DNA of 64,000 nt, taken from Vigna angularis. Lineage: Eukaryota > Streptophyta > Magnoliopsida > Fabales > Fabaceae. Both the position numbers and the translations under genes were made by a program. This document shows, in pieces, positions 19,205 to 29,279 of the stretch. The stretch covers positions 36,264,077-36,328,076 of the forward strand of contig NC_068973.1 of the NCBI RefSeq assembly GCF_016808095.1, in the 5' to 3' direction. A model generated the notes under the pieces. The model was not told where the DNA came from. It saw only the letters and a list, made by a program, of their open reading frames with translations, and ran no database searches. Numbering within the stretch: position 1 is the first letter of the stretch; the number at the start of each line of letters is the position of its first letter.

Positions 19205-19575
19205 TTACCATTTGTGTACCGTGTGACCAGACGACCGGGAGGGATGCTCGACAAAGACGGACGACCTCATAACACGAATGATTAATCTCAGGGAGATTAA
19301 GGTAAATTGTGCTTAAGAATATTGGATCGGGATTGGGCCGAGATTAAAATATCGCTAATCCTAGGCCCACACCCAAAAACTATAAATATAAGTCAAAGGT
19401 AAGGGGTAGGTGATGACATTTATTGTGTATTTGTTACTATCACTGTCACATTGGATTACCGAACGGTTCAATTACTGACTTTGGCATCAGAGTGCTTTTA
19501 GCAGGTACACCTCCGGACGGATGAGCAAACGGAAGTACAGGGAGTGAGACCGAGCGACAGGAAAGGACAAATTGT
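19205..19575 (+). mobile_element. LTR-like fragment (Ty3/gypsy type), copy 1
   Basis: GC-richer than its surroundings. It contains a TATA-type actataaatataagtcaaag, then gtgatgacatttatt and the ending gcatcagagtgctttt followed by agcaggtacacctccgg, a wording common at the end of legume gypsy LTRs. Homologous to 22410-22815 in the same orientation, but more diverged in the left half. No coding sequence is attached. Confidence 0.5.
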
Positions 19576-20164
19576 GAAGGTATTCAGTGACTCAACCTCA
19601 CAACTGAAACAATTTGTTTAATAATGTATGAGTATATGTGAATATTTGAGTGTTGAGATGGTCAAATTAATTATTTTAAAGGGTAAATGTTAATTTAGAA
19701 TGAGTTTTAGTGTATTGAAAGAGATTTATAATGTGAGATTATCCTAACTCTACTAGTATTTAACTCACATAAATGATGATAACTAGATAGTAAGAATCGA
19801 AATAGGCCTCACAAGGTAGACAATATATTAAAAATATATGATGTTCCACTCAAATTATTGTTGTAGAAAAGGAAAAGAGGATGACCATTATGATTGGTGC
19901 AAAATCTCTTAAGTTCATTCAATACATTGATTTTCCTGGAGTAGAGTATAATTTCATTGTGTTGTTTAAACCACTTTGTACTTATATTTGTTTGAGCCAT
20001 GAGGGGTTGATGCCTTAGTTTTGATTTGATAAATGTGATTTGTTTACATTTTTTGACTAGTTTATATAATGAATAAATTGTTGTTTGATCCATCTTAGCA
20101 TAAAATTGAATGAGCTGGTTGGATAGATTGTTTTAAAGAAGGTGAACCATTTGAGTAGTTGGAT

Positions 20165-20492
20165 TGAATTTTTTTATGGGAAATGTTTGTTAAATTACTA
20201 ATTGAGTTATGTTAATGGAAAAAGGAAAAAAACTATGTTGATGATTGAATTTATGCCCTCGTAGTTAAATACATTAACTTTAGTAAACTAATTTTATTCT
20301 ATTTCAAAGCTTTATTTTGTCAAAAGAGATGTGATTTTTTTTTTATGAAAAATGTTTGCTGAATTAGTAATTGAGTGATGTTAATTGGAAAAAGGAGGAA
20401 CACTAAGTTGATGATTGAATTTATGTCTTTTAGTGCAAAACATTAACTTTAGTAAACTGATTTATTATATTTCAAAGTTTTAATTTGACAAT
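20165..20492. repeat. Tandem duplication, ~170-bp unit
   Basis: Copies about 20165-20335 and 20336-20492 share aaatgtttg, aattgagt, atgttaat(t)ggaaaaagga, gttgatgattgaatttatg and acattaactttagtaaact, with about 10-15 percent divergence by eye. No coding content. Confidence 0.85.
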
Positions 20493-20739
20493 TTTTGTGA
20501 ATAAATATGATCTCTTTCTATTTGAGACTATTTTTGTGAAAATTTAGCTTACTTTTGCATTTATGTGTCTCTTCTTTCTTTTCTTATGCAATAACTTATG
20601 ATATTAATTCTTATAATTATCTAAGCCTAACTTTATTAATAAAATTATCTCTTTTATAGTTCATAACTTGCTTAATTCCTCAATTTTACATTACTTTTGT
20701 AAATATCTACATTTTGGATTACACTAATTTATTTATACC

Positions 20740-21080
20740 TCTAATTCCCTCCTTTTGTAACTAATTTTGTGTTAGAAATATCATCTACCAAATCAAAGAA
20801 GCTTGAGAACTCATAGAAGCAAAAAGAACATACAAAAAAGGGAGTTCTCAAAGTCCAGGTGACACTAGGCGCCACCTTCTTGCCGCGGGTGAGAGCATTC
20901 CAAAGGACCCACCGTTGAGTGCCCAAAACCACTGCTGAGTGAGCACATTCCAAAGAGCAAATCTAGTGTTTACGAAGACTTGTGATGAGTGGTAGGCGCT
21001 GTGCCCCGAGCGACTCGTGTATGTGTGGGTGGATGAGTGTGGGTGTGAGTGTGTGTATGCATTAGTGCGTGTATGTTGAA
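20740..21080. other. GC-richer LTR-type patch with a (GT)-rich tract
   Basis: Short GC-rich stretch with actaggcgccacc, gccgcgggtgag and a gt-rich run at 21018-21072. It shares actaggcgcca and similar 'gcgc...gagtgcc' wording with 30430-30620, suggesting the same repeat class. The 70- and 84-aa minus-strand ORFs across it have no recognisable domain and I do not call them genes. Confidence 0.35.
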
Positions 21081-22409
21081 AAATATATACACATCTCTTC
21101 ATGAAGGGTTATCTTTTAGTACTTTAAAGATTTAATAAGATAAACCGTCTCAATTCTTTACGAGAGATAATTTTTCAATATTATAAGATTCAACTTATAT
21201 GAATGATGATCCAAGGTCTCACTTTCTTTGACTATTGTGCTATAAACTTTCTTACCTTATGGATTTAGGTAAAGAAACATACAACTTACAAAAAATCCAC
21301 ATTATTTATTTATTAACGATTTATTTATTAACTATGTATATAGATATAAATCCTATTATCATGCTACATCTATCAAATAGAATCATTATCATGAACAAGT
21401 TATCTTTAGTTTAATTATTATTTTATCATTAATTATTATTGGTCTATTGGATTAGCGAGTCACTTCACATGATACATAAAAACCTTATATGATCTCTCAT
21501 TTGGATTTTTGATTTTTCAAGATAGGTTAACACTTTGACAAGAAAGATGTTGTAGTCATAAAAATGCATCTCCTGTAGTAGTTTTGAAGTTTAAATGGTA
21601 GTTAAAAGTTTGAATGAGAAAAATATAAAGATGGTTATCGCGTATTTGAAAAAATAATATTTAAGTAAGAGTACAACATTCAAAATAATTATCGCATTGA
21701 AATAATTTGTTATTTTCTTTATCGTAAAAAAAATTACAGTGAATATATGTATTGTAACTCTTGATGTTCATTGTGTTTTTTTTTTTAAAAAAAGACATGC
21801 ATAGTCAATTATAAGAATGAAAATCTTTAAAAATTACGAGAAAGTGAGTTAGAAGCAATGTATAAATGATTAAGTAAATGTTAATATCAAGTGGCTAATT
21901 GATATTAAATAAAAAATAATGATTTATGGACTACTTTATTTATGGAAATAAATGTAAAACCCTTTTAAAATATAAATTATGATCGATAATATAATGTACA
22001 TGTTAAATTACTTAAAACATAGATGTAAATGAAAATATCATGTGACGAGAAACTAAGTAATGTTTTTTTTAATTATACGAGTTTAACATAAACTCCAATT
22101 TCATAGAGTTTATAACAACTTCTTTAATAATATTTTAGGTTAATAATTATTTTATATATTGATGAGATGTGATATTTTGATAAGTGGTGACCATGTTTTA
22201 ACACAATTAAATAATGCTAAGTAATAAAAAATTGTTGAAGAATTATTCAAATGTTTATGTTTGAAAATCTTTTATTTATTTATTTGAATATAGTATATTA
22301 AAGTAGTTTTACTAATGTTATAAATAAGAAAAAGAGTATGTTTTTGTATAAAAATTAATGTATATTTATGAGATCTTATAAATAACATATGTATTGAATG
22401 ACAATATAG
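21081..22409. other. AT-rich intergenic DNA
   Basis: No gene or repeat terminus recognised between the GC-richer patch and the second LTR-like fragment. Confidence 0.6.
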
Positions 22410-22815
22410 ATCCATAGAGCGAACCAGATACAATTGCGAGAGGGGATGATCGGTCCGAATGGGTTGCGATCAATGTTGTTAAGTACTATCCGTTAGATAC
22501 TAATTGACCGCACGACCATGAAAATGAGAGACAGATAGGCCAAACGACCCTATTATTAGGAACCCTTAAATATTTATCCTAATCAAGATTATTGATAAGA
22601 ATTATTTAGTTAAAAATGGGTCGTGGTTATATCACAATTAGGATCTCACTAATCACAAAAAAACCTATAAATAGAAGTTAAAGATAAAAAGATAAGTGAT
22701 TACATTTATTACGAAATTAAAATTTTACTATGAACCAATCAGATACTCACTAACTTGAGAGTATCAAAGTAATTTTAATACGTACACCCGTAGGATCGAA
22801 CAGAGAATGTTTACA
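22410..22815 (+). mobile_element. LTR-like fragment (Ty3/gypsy type), copy 2
   Basis: Shares with 19205-19575 the blocks cctataaatagaagttaaag, gtgattacatttatt and acgtacacccgtagg in the same order. The left half differs strongly. With 3.2 kb between the copies and no pol between them, they are more likely two independent solo-LTR relics than one element. Confidence 0.45.
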
Positions 22816-23645
22816 CTTTTGTGAAATAGTATATAAAAGTAACGGGGTTACACTTGAGGTGAAAGTTTGATGCGTTTTTTTAATTTGTTTTAATAGCAAT
22901 CAAAATACAAACACACGTATATACATGTAATATAATATTTAATTTTAGTTTTATCTCCGTATTTACTTTTTTATTTTAGTAAATATTCACAAATTGTAAA
23001 AGTAGTCCAGAAATACCTTGATATTCGAAATTATTTTTAACTTTAATATATGTTTGTTTATTAGTTAAAGTTAAAAAAAAACAGTTTCGATATTTTAATT
23101 ATTTTACATGTATTAAAATGAAAATTGATATACACAGATTTCTTATTTATTATTTTTACTTGTGTAATATGACCCGATGCAGTGAGAACAATCCTAATTA
23201 ATCCCTGTGTGCACAAATTCTTCAAACTCTAAAGGTCGTATTAAAAATTAAAATCAAGAAATTCAATTAAAAATATTTTTTTTAATATTGTTTATGAATG
23301 GAGAAATTAAGCAGTTTTATTGGTTAGTATTTTTGTCAAGCCCAAACAAAATAAAACAGTGGACTTCAAATTTTAAAGCTCGATACCACATCGCCTTCAA
23401 AGTGGGTCCTACAGGATTGAATAATCATTCCAGATACCAAAACGAGTTGGGACATAACACAACTGAGCTCCATTCATACAGAGAAAAAAAAATATCTGAC
23501 TAATATCTCAATCCATTATTCTTATTCTGTCCCTCAATCTGAGTCTTCAACAGCTCCAAACTATCTAATCCTTATCACTTCAATTGTTCATTATCCAGTC
23601 GTCAACTTAAACAAATTACAGTCTTACTATACTCTAAATCTTCCA
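22816..23645. other. AT-rich upstream region of the BSD2-like gene
   Basis: Probable promoter and 5'UTR of the gene at 23646; no clear TATA box could be singled out. The 71-aa ORF at 23288-23503 is in another frame from the gene and has no known domain. Confidence 0.5.
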
Positions 23646-24663
23646 ATGTTCCCTGCCCTGTGCCTAAGTTCCCCCAAAAGCACACCACCATCAGGTTCAC
23701 CAGTGTGCATATGTTAATTTGTATATTGTGTTATCTCTTTATATTCTTGGTTTGATTCTAACTAAGCTATTTCTGTACTCAAACTTTAGAATCCTTAGGT
23801 ATTGGTATAGAAGGCTATGCAAATTCAAAGCATATCGGAGTCAATTATGTGTTTATTGGCCCTCTCACTGCCAAATATCGCCCTGTCATTGCTAAGGTAC
23901 ATTTTCATATGCAAAATAACTTTAGTTAAAATATGTGTTTCTTTAAGCAATTACGTCATCAAGAGCTCAATTTTCACTGTTCAGAAATGACACACCAAGG
24001 GATTCAAATCCCATGATTTGAGGTTGGTAGTTATGTCTGCATAAGCTAATGTCAGTTTCTATTCACATAGGCTGCTAAAGAAGACCGAAACACCAAAACG
24101 AATAGTATGATTTGTGCTGACTGTGATGGGAATGGTAAGATGGCTTGTGACTTTACATGACTGGTAGATGCAAAGTAATTTTCTTTCATTTTTTTGCAAC
24201 ACATGAACTAGTCTAACCAGAAGATGTATAAAGGATTTGAAATAGTACATTTAAAAAGACAAAAAAGAAAAGAAAAGAAAGAGAAAGTATCTACTATTTG
24301 AAAGTTTTGGTTTTGTTGTGTGATTAACAGGAGCTGTTCAATGCTCTCAATGCAAAGGTAATGGAGTGAACTCTGTTGATGTTTTCAATGGACAGTTTAA
24401 AGCTGGTGACTCCTGTTGGCTTTGCGGGTACCTAAATAAACCATTCCATTCCATATCATTTTGCTTATGTTCTATCTCATACATTCTAAAATTTCACTTC
24501 TTCATTTCTGACCTAGTAGGATAATAAGAGTGTTGTTTGTTTTCCACATTGGATTCATCTCACAGTATTTTCTGTTCTTTGTAGAGGAAGGAAGGAGATG
24601 TTATGTGGAAATTGCAACGGGGCAGGCTTTGTTGGTGGCTTCTTGAGCACTCATGATCAGTAG
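23646..24663 (+). CDS. BSD2: BSD2-like chloroplast DnaJ-type zinc-finger protein, 5 exons
   Basis: Probable homologue of BUNDLE SHEATH DEFECTIVE 2, the chloroplast-stroma factor that helps Rubisco assembly. Exons 23646-23694, 23790-23896, 24071-24134, 24331-24427 and 24585-24663 have GT-AG borders and join in frame to 396 nt, 131 aa, close to the ~136 aa of the Arabidopsis protein. Residues 1 to about 50 should be the transit peptide (Ser/Pro-rich start, few acids). The rest is a Cys-rich zinc domain with four CxxC pairs: C67/C70 (CADCDGNG), C78/C81 (CSQCKGNG), C102/C105 (CWLCGG) and C113/C116 (CGNCNGAG). The end GFVGGFLSTHDQ is typical of BSD2. There is no J domain. The start codon is the least certain part, because the frame stays open upstream of 23646. 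A related Cys-rich DnaJ-like family is a weaker alternative. Confidence 0.88.
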
Positions 24664-25378
24664 GAACAGAGTCCTTGAATTCCTGAGAATACTTATTATA
24701 TGTCTGTGCACATATACATGTATATTAAGGCCTTCAATACTTTCACTCTGCAGATTTTATAGTTGGTACTTACGAGTTCATTTGAAGACTTTACTGGTTG
24801 TTTAAAAACAAAAAAATAAGAGCTTAGTATCATATTTATCTATCCATTATATACTGTGGTAGCTGCCACAGCTCTCTGAAATTCCTTTCATTTAAACAAA
24901 ACTCATCATATTAGCTTTGGCAGTCCTTTCGAGATTACTTAAAGTTACTCAACCCAATAGGGGACTATATATTTTAAGCACTTGGGGAATAGGAACACCT
25001 AAGTATAATATAGACAGGAAAGGGATCCTCTTGTATAAGTCATGCTTCAATTTTGGGTCAGTTTCTCTTATGATGATCATCAAATATACAAGATTTTTGA
25101 AGGTGAAAAAAAGTCATTGTTAAGTAAAAATGACTAAGATAAGTAGTATATAAGTAAAAGAATCCATAAACCTATTATAAAGTCTAGTCATGCAGAAGAG
25201 GCAATGAGAAGATGCTTAGAGTTGAATTCTACTCGTAATTTTTTTCCAAGCTATGCAGAGGTGATGAAGTTAGTTTTTTAAAAGTGTTCTTCGTGTTATC
25301 AATTTCAGAAAGTCCTTTGGAGTATGCATCAGCGTCTTTGTTTGGATAAAAAACAAGCCAAGTAGTGCACCAGTTCAC

Positions 25379-25672
25379 TTGTCATATTTCTTTAATATCT
25401 TCCCTAGACCTGCTTACAAATTCATCACCAAACCCCCTCACAATTCCATAAAATCAGAAAAAGGGGAGGAAATGGTTGAGCTTATGAGCATCCTCAAGGA
25501 GTGGAGTGAGAGCATCTTTGGGACACTGCCTTCAATTGTTTCTCCAAGACTTTTTCGACAAGAACTGCTGGATCTGCTTCTTGAGGATCCTCCAGAACTT
25601 ATGACAGCAACTCTACTAATGATTGATCAATTGCATGGTTTTGCACAAGGATGTGCTGGATCTGCTTCTTGA
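25379..25672 (+). CDS. Unrecognised 97-aa ORF, probably a gene fragment or terminal exon
   Basis: The second half (Glu/Leu-rich, about residues 30-90, with LKEWSESIFGTLP and ELLDLLLEDPPELM) looks like real helical protein in composition and codon use, unlike the AT-rich surroundings. I do not recognise the family. The frame has no in-frame upstream partner that I can join with confidence, so this may be the last exon of an unmapped gene or a captured fragment. A perfect 88-bp tandem duplication covers its 3' end. Because 88 is not a multiple of three, the second copy is read out of frame and the ORF ends after a short new tail (CAGSAS); without it the frame would have ended just after FAQGC. 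Confidence 0.35.
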   Translation: MSYFFNIFPRPAYKFITKPPHNSIKSEKGEEMVELMSILKEWSESIFGTLPSIVSPRLFRQELLDLLLEDPPELMTATLLMIDQLHGFAQGCAGSAS

Positions 25673-25741
25673 GGATCCTCCAGAACTTATGACAGCAACT
25701 CTACTAATGATTGATCAATTGCATGGTTTTGCACAAGGATG
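25566..25741 (+). repeat. Perfect 88-bp tandem duplication
   Basis: Units 25566-25653 and 25654-25741 are identical as far as I can read. Each begins tgctggatctgcttcttgag and ends gcacaaggatg. The absence of any mismatch points to a recent event, or to an assembly artefact. It overlaps the end of the ORF at 25379-25672. Confidence 0.95.
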
Positions 25742-26227
25742 TTAGTATAGTTGAGTGGATGAGAATAAAAGTAAATAAAGGAAAAAAAAAATGCTATTTT
25801 TCGGGTTCTGGAATTAGAATATTAATACTGAAGTTGGAACATCTCTAATGTTCCACAGACAGTAGGAATAGGTTTCAACTTTTAGTGAGTGATAACAGTA
25901 TAATACTGTGAAGACCTGAAACTGCTAAAATAATATATACTTCAACTTTCGACCTCAAGTCTGGAACATTTTCCTTACTACTACAGGATATTTGGGATTG
26001 ATCAAAATCGGTGTCCTAGTCATAAAATTGTACTGTAGTGAATGAACCAGATGCTGTAGTTCCTGTAATTGGATGGATGATATCCAAATATTGTATACTA
26101 ATTCATCAAACAATAATCTCAATGCTATAGACTTTTTTGCATCCATTAGACGGACGGTGTTTTAACTTTGATTCAATGTGTTTCTTTTATCTATTATGCT
26201 TTGAGGAGCATGTGTTATGGTAAATTA

Positions 26228-26413
26228 GTCCCACATCGATCAATCCTATAATATAGAGATGAACTAAGACCTATAAGAATTTAAAGTTTTGTCCTTCTAA
26301 AGTATGATCCTTCAGGCAGTTAATGGGATATGATGAGTGGTAAATGCTTGCACTTAATATGCAAGAGGGGTGTCCGCCCCAGCCTGGTTACGACTATGAG
26401 GCACTCTCTTTTT
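26228..26413 (+). promoter_or_regulatory. snRNA-type USE plus TATA with a hairpin-rich tract (or TRIM/LTR fragment)
   Basis: GTCCCACATCG at 26228-26238 is a perfect match to the plant snRNA upstream sequence element. TATAAG starts at 26272, 33 bp further on, the spacing described for Pol II-type plant snRNA genes. Downstream are two adjacent hairpins: CTTGCA/TGCAAG with a 7-base loop (26347-26365) and GGGG/CCCC with a 6-base loop (26367-26380), then TTTTT at 26409-26413. The transcript matches no U1-U6, U3 or 7SL sequence I know. The same GTCCCACATCG string is common near the start of small LTR (TRIM) elements in legumes, which is a serious alternative: tgttatggtaaattag precedes it. Confidence 0.35.
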
Positions 26414-27299
26414 GACCTATCTGATCCCTAATCCATGCCAGTAATAGTTTTCTTAAATACTTTTAAAATTTAAGTTTTTTCAAAATGTTTTAAATTTTGA
26501 TTTATTTTATATATTTTATACTTTATTTGTTAACTTAATTTTATTTTAATAAATTTATTAGGTATTTAATTTGCTTTTCTTTTTTGTATCTTCATCTTTC
26601 AAATTCTGTAATTAATTTATATAGAATTATTTGATTATCTCTTGTTTAAATTTACTCTCATTAGGGCAGGGGTGGTTTTAAAGCTAAACTAACTTAATCT
26701 TTTATTGCATGTGTTGAATTAAATTGTGACTTTTTAAGATCTTAGTAAAAGGTGGGCTAATGTACACACCCTCCAGTATAAAATCAAGGTTTTCTTTTGT
26801 TTTCTTTTTCTTTTTTGTGACAAGATAAAATTAAGGATGTTTTTCCACAATCAATAACAATGTTGTCAAAACACTGAAAAAGATATATTAAAAGTAAGAT
26901 TTTGTTATTGATCTTTGTTTTTATCTAAAAACGTTAATGGTTATTATATTTGTGAAAATTTGATCTTTGTGAAAATTTGTAGTTTACTGTTTTCATTAAA
27001 TTTTTTGAATACCGAACAAATATTTTTTTCATATATTGAGAACCAATTTTATTTTTTGACAAACAAAAATTTACTTTTTTTTCATTAATTTTTTTGAAAC
27101 GGATCAACATTTTTTTCATTAAAACAGAATTCAGTGCATAAATGCAATTGGAAGATACAAGGTCAATATAAAATGTTATATTTGCTACATCCATTGGTAT
27201 ATAAAAGGTCTTTAACATAACTCTTTATACGTTTGACTTTCGAATATCTAACGTAAAGAATGACCGGTGACATTTTCCGTAAATAAAACAATCATATAG

Positions 27300-28272
27300 G
27301 TGTTTGTTTTGGCAGTAACAGACGTCTAAAGCCATATAGATGTCCGATGTGGGGAACAAACTTCTATATATTTATTTTTGAAACGTCAGATCCTGCTAAT
27401 CTGACTTCTACAGCCATATAGACGTCCGATGTAGGGGAACTGACTTCTATATACTCATTTTTAAAATCTAAAAAGTCACTTTTTAACTCCATTTAGACAT
27501 CAAATGCCGCCAATCCGACTTCTACAACCATATAGATGTCTGATGTGGGGAACCAACCAACTTCTATATACTCATTTTTGAAATCTAAAAGTTACTTTTT
27601 AACTCCACTTAGACGCCAGATCTCGCCAATCTGACTTCTAAAGCCATGTCTGATGTGGGGAGAACCGACTTCTATATGGTTGCATTAAAACACTGAAAAC
27701 GCGAAGCAACAGTTACGCACACTTAATGTTCATCACCTTCCTCGCGTTTTCTCTTTACGTGTTACGTTTTTCATGTTCGTTTTCTCACTTTTGCACCGTT
27801 TTAAATTAATTTTACTCCGATTACATTACTTTTGGATGCATTATCTTTCATTTAAATCGATTAAAATGCATTTTCGTTAGTTTTGCTCGTGTTCTTGGGC
27901 AGCAATTTCTTGCGTTTTGCACTCCTCCTCCAATTCTCTCCACTACGTTTTTAAAACTATCCAATACAAAAAAAATGTATAATACATTCTCTTCAAGTAA
28001 AATATAAAGTTGTAAACTCGAATCACCATGAGTCAGAACAACCCGAGAGGCCTCAAGTGAAAAAAGATCCAATCAAATACAACGACGTTTTAGACGTCTG
28101 ATCTATAGTGTCAGACGCCTATATAAAAGTTTGACCTGTATGGATCAGACGTCTATATAGACGTCGGACCTAGGTCAGACATCTCATTAACGTCACCTAT
28201 ATAGAAGTCGGACATAGATCAGACGTTAAAAGCCCAAAATAATATACGTTTAAAGCCCTTTCTGCACTAGTA
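27300..28272. mobile_element. CACTA-like (En/Spm) non-autonomous element with subterminal repeats
   Basis: From 27320 to 27680 about three diverged units of roughly 125 bp repeat the blocks gacttctacagccatataga, cgtccgatgtgggg and cttctatatactcatttttg. From 28085 to 28225 short palindromic motifs (agacgtct, tatatagacgtcgg, gtcagacgcc) recur in both orientations. The right end, gccctttctgcactagta (28254-28271), resembles a CACTA-type terminus read outward. Subterminal arrays of short repeats in both orientations are the hallmark of this superfamily. I find no transposase ORF and could not locate the matching left terminus, so the left border is approximate. Confidence 0.55.
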
Positions 28273-29279
28273 ATAGTATATTTTATTTATTAAATATGCA
28301 TTTATAAGTTTCTTTTTGTTTATTTTAATAATAATTATTTTAAAAATATGAGATTAAATATTTCCAAATAAATTTAGTCAAAATGGGCAACATATATTAA
28401 GAGAATTCATTATCATGTTTTTTTTAAAAAGAAAGACTGAGATTTACTAAGTTTAATATTAGTGCATTTTAATATTACCTTTTAACATGGAATATTAACG
28501 TTCAATGTGTGTTAATTTTTTTATATGTTACTTAATTTTCTTACTTTTTTCAACGTAGGATTTTCAACTTTTGAATTTTTAAAAGTCTTTATCTCAAGTA
28601 TATGAGTTAATTTTGTGCATTTCTATCATGCTAAAACATAATCCTATCCAAATTATCTTAATACACTTCTTACGAGACATATTTGTCTATGTATTATTTA
28701 AATATCAAAATAAATTATCCATTTTGATATCACTATTGGAAAGTTTTGGTTGACAAATATTTTGAAAAAGTAAGAATAATACTACAAGTTAATAATTTGA
28801 GCAAATATGTTATATCTCTCAGTGTCATCATCGTATATAAAAACATTGATAACAAAATATTTATTCTAAGAAGGAATTTGATTCTCTTCTACTCATAATT
28901 GTCTTTCAAATTTTAAGACAAATTTTAATATTTTTAATTTTTCAATGACAATAATAAAAGTCAAAGTTAATTATTTTCGGAAATTAAATTTATATTTTGC
29001 ATCCAGCTTTTACATATTCAAATATATGTTATTGTTTTTAGAATAAAAAAAAATACTTATTTTAGATTAAAAAATAGAAAATAATAAATACAATGCAAAA
29101 AAAGTAGTGTACAAATATTTAAAGCTAAAGATATATAACACTTAACTACTGTATAAACCTAGAAAATAACATTTTAGAAATGGTAGTAGTTAAAAATAGT
29201 GAGATCCAATTATTTTTAATATTAAATTAATATAAATAGTTTAGTTATAAACAAGTTTCATTATTTTAAAACATATTAT

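Noticed and set aside
26331..26400. A tRNA gene at the hairpin-rich tract
   Set aside because: An anticodon-like arm and box A-like sequence exist, but the D arm, T arm and acceptor stem do not pair.
27320..27660. CRISPR-like or satellite array
   Set aside because: Units are diverged, about 125 bp, in a plant genome and associated with a CACTA-like end; subterminal transposon repeats explain them better.
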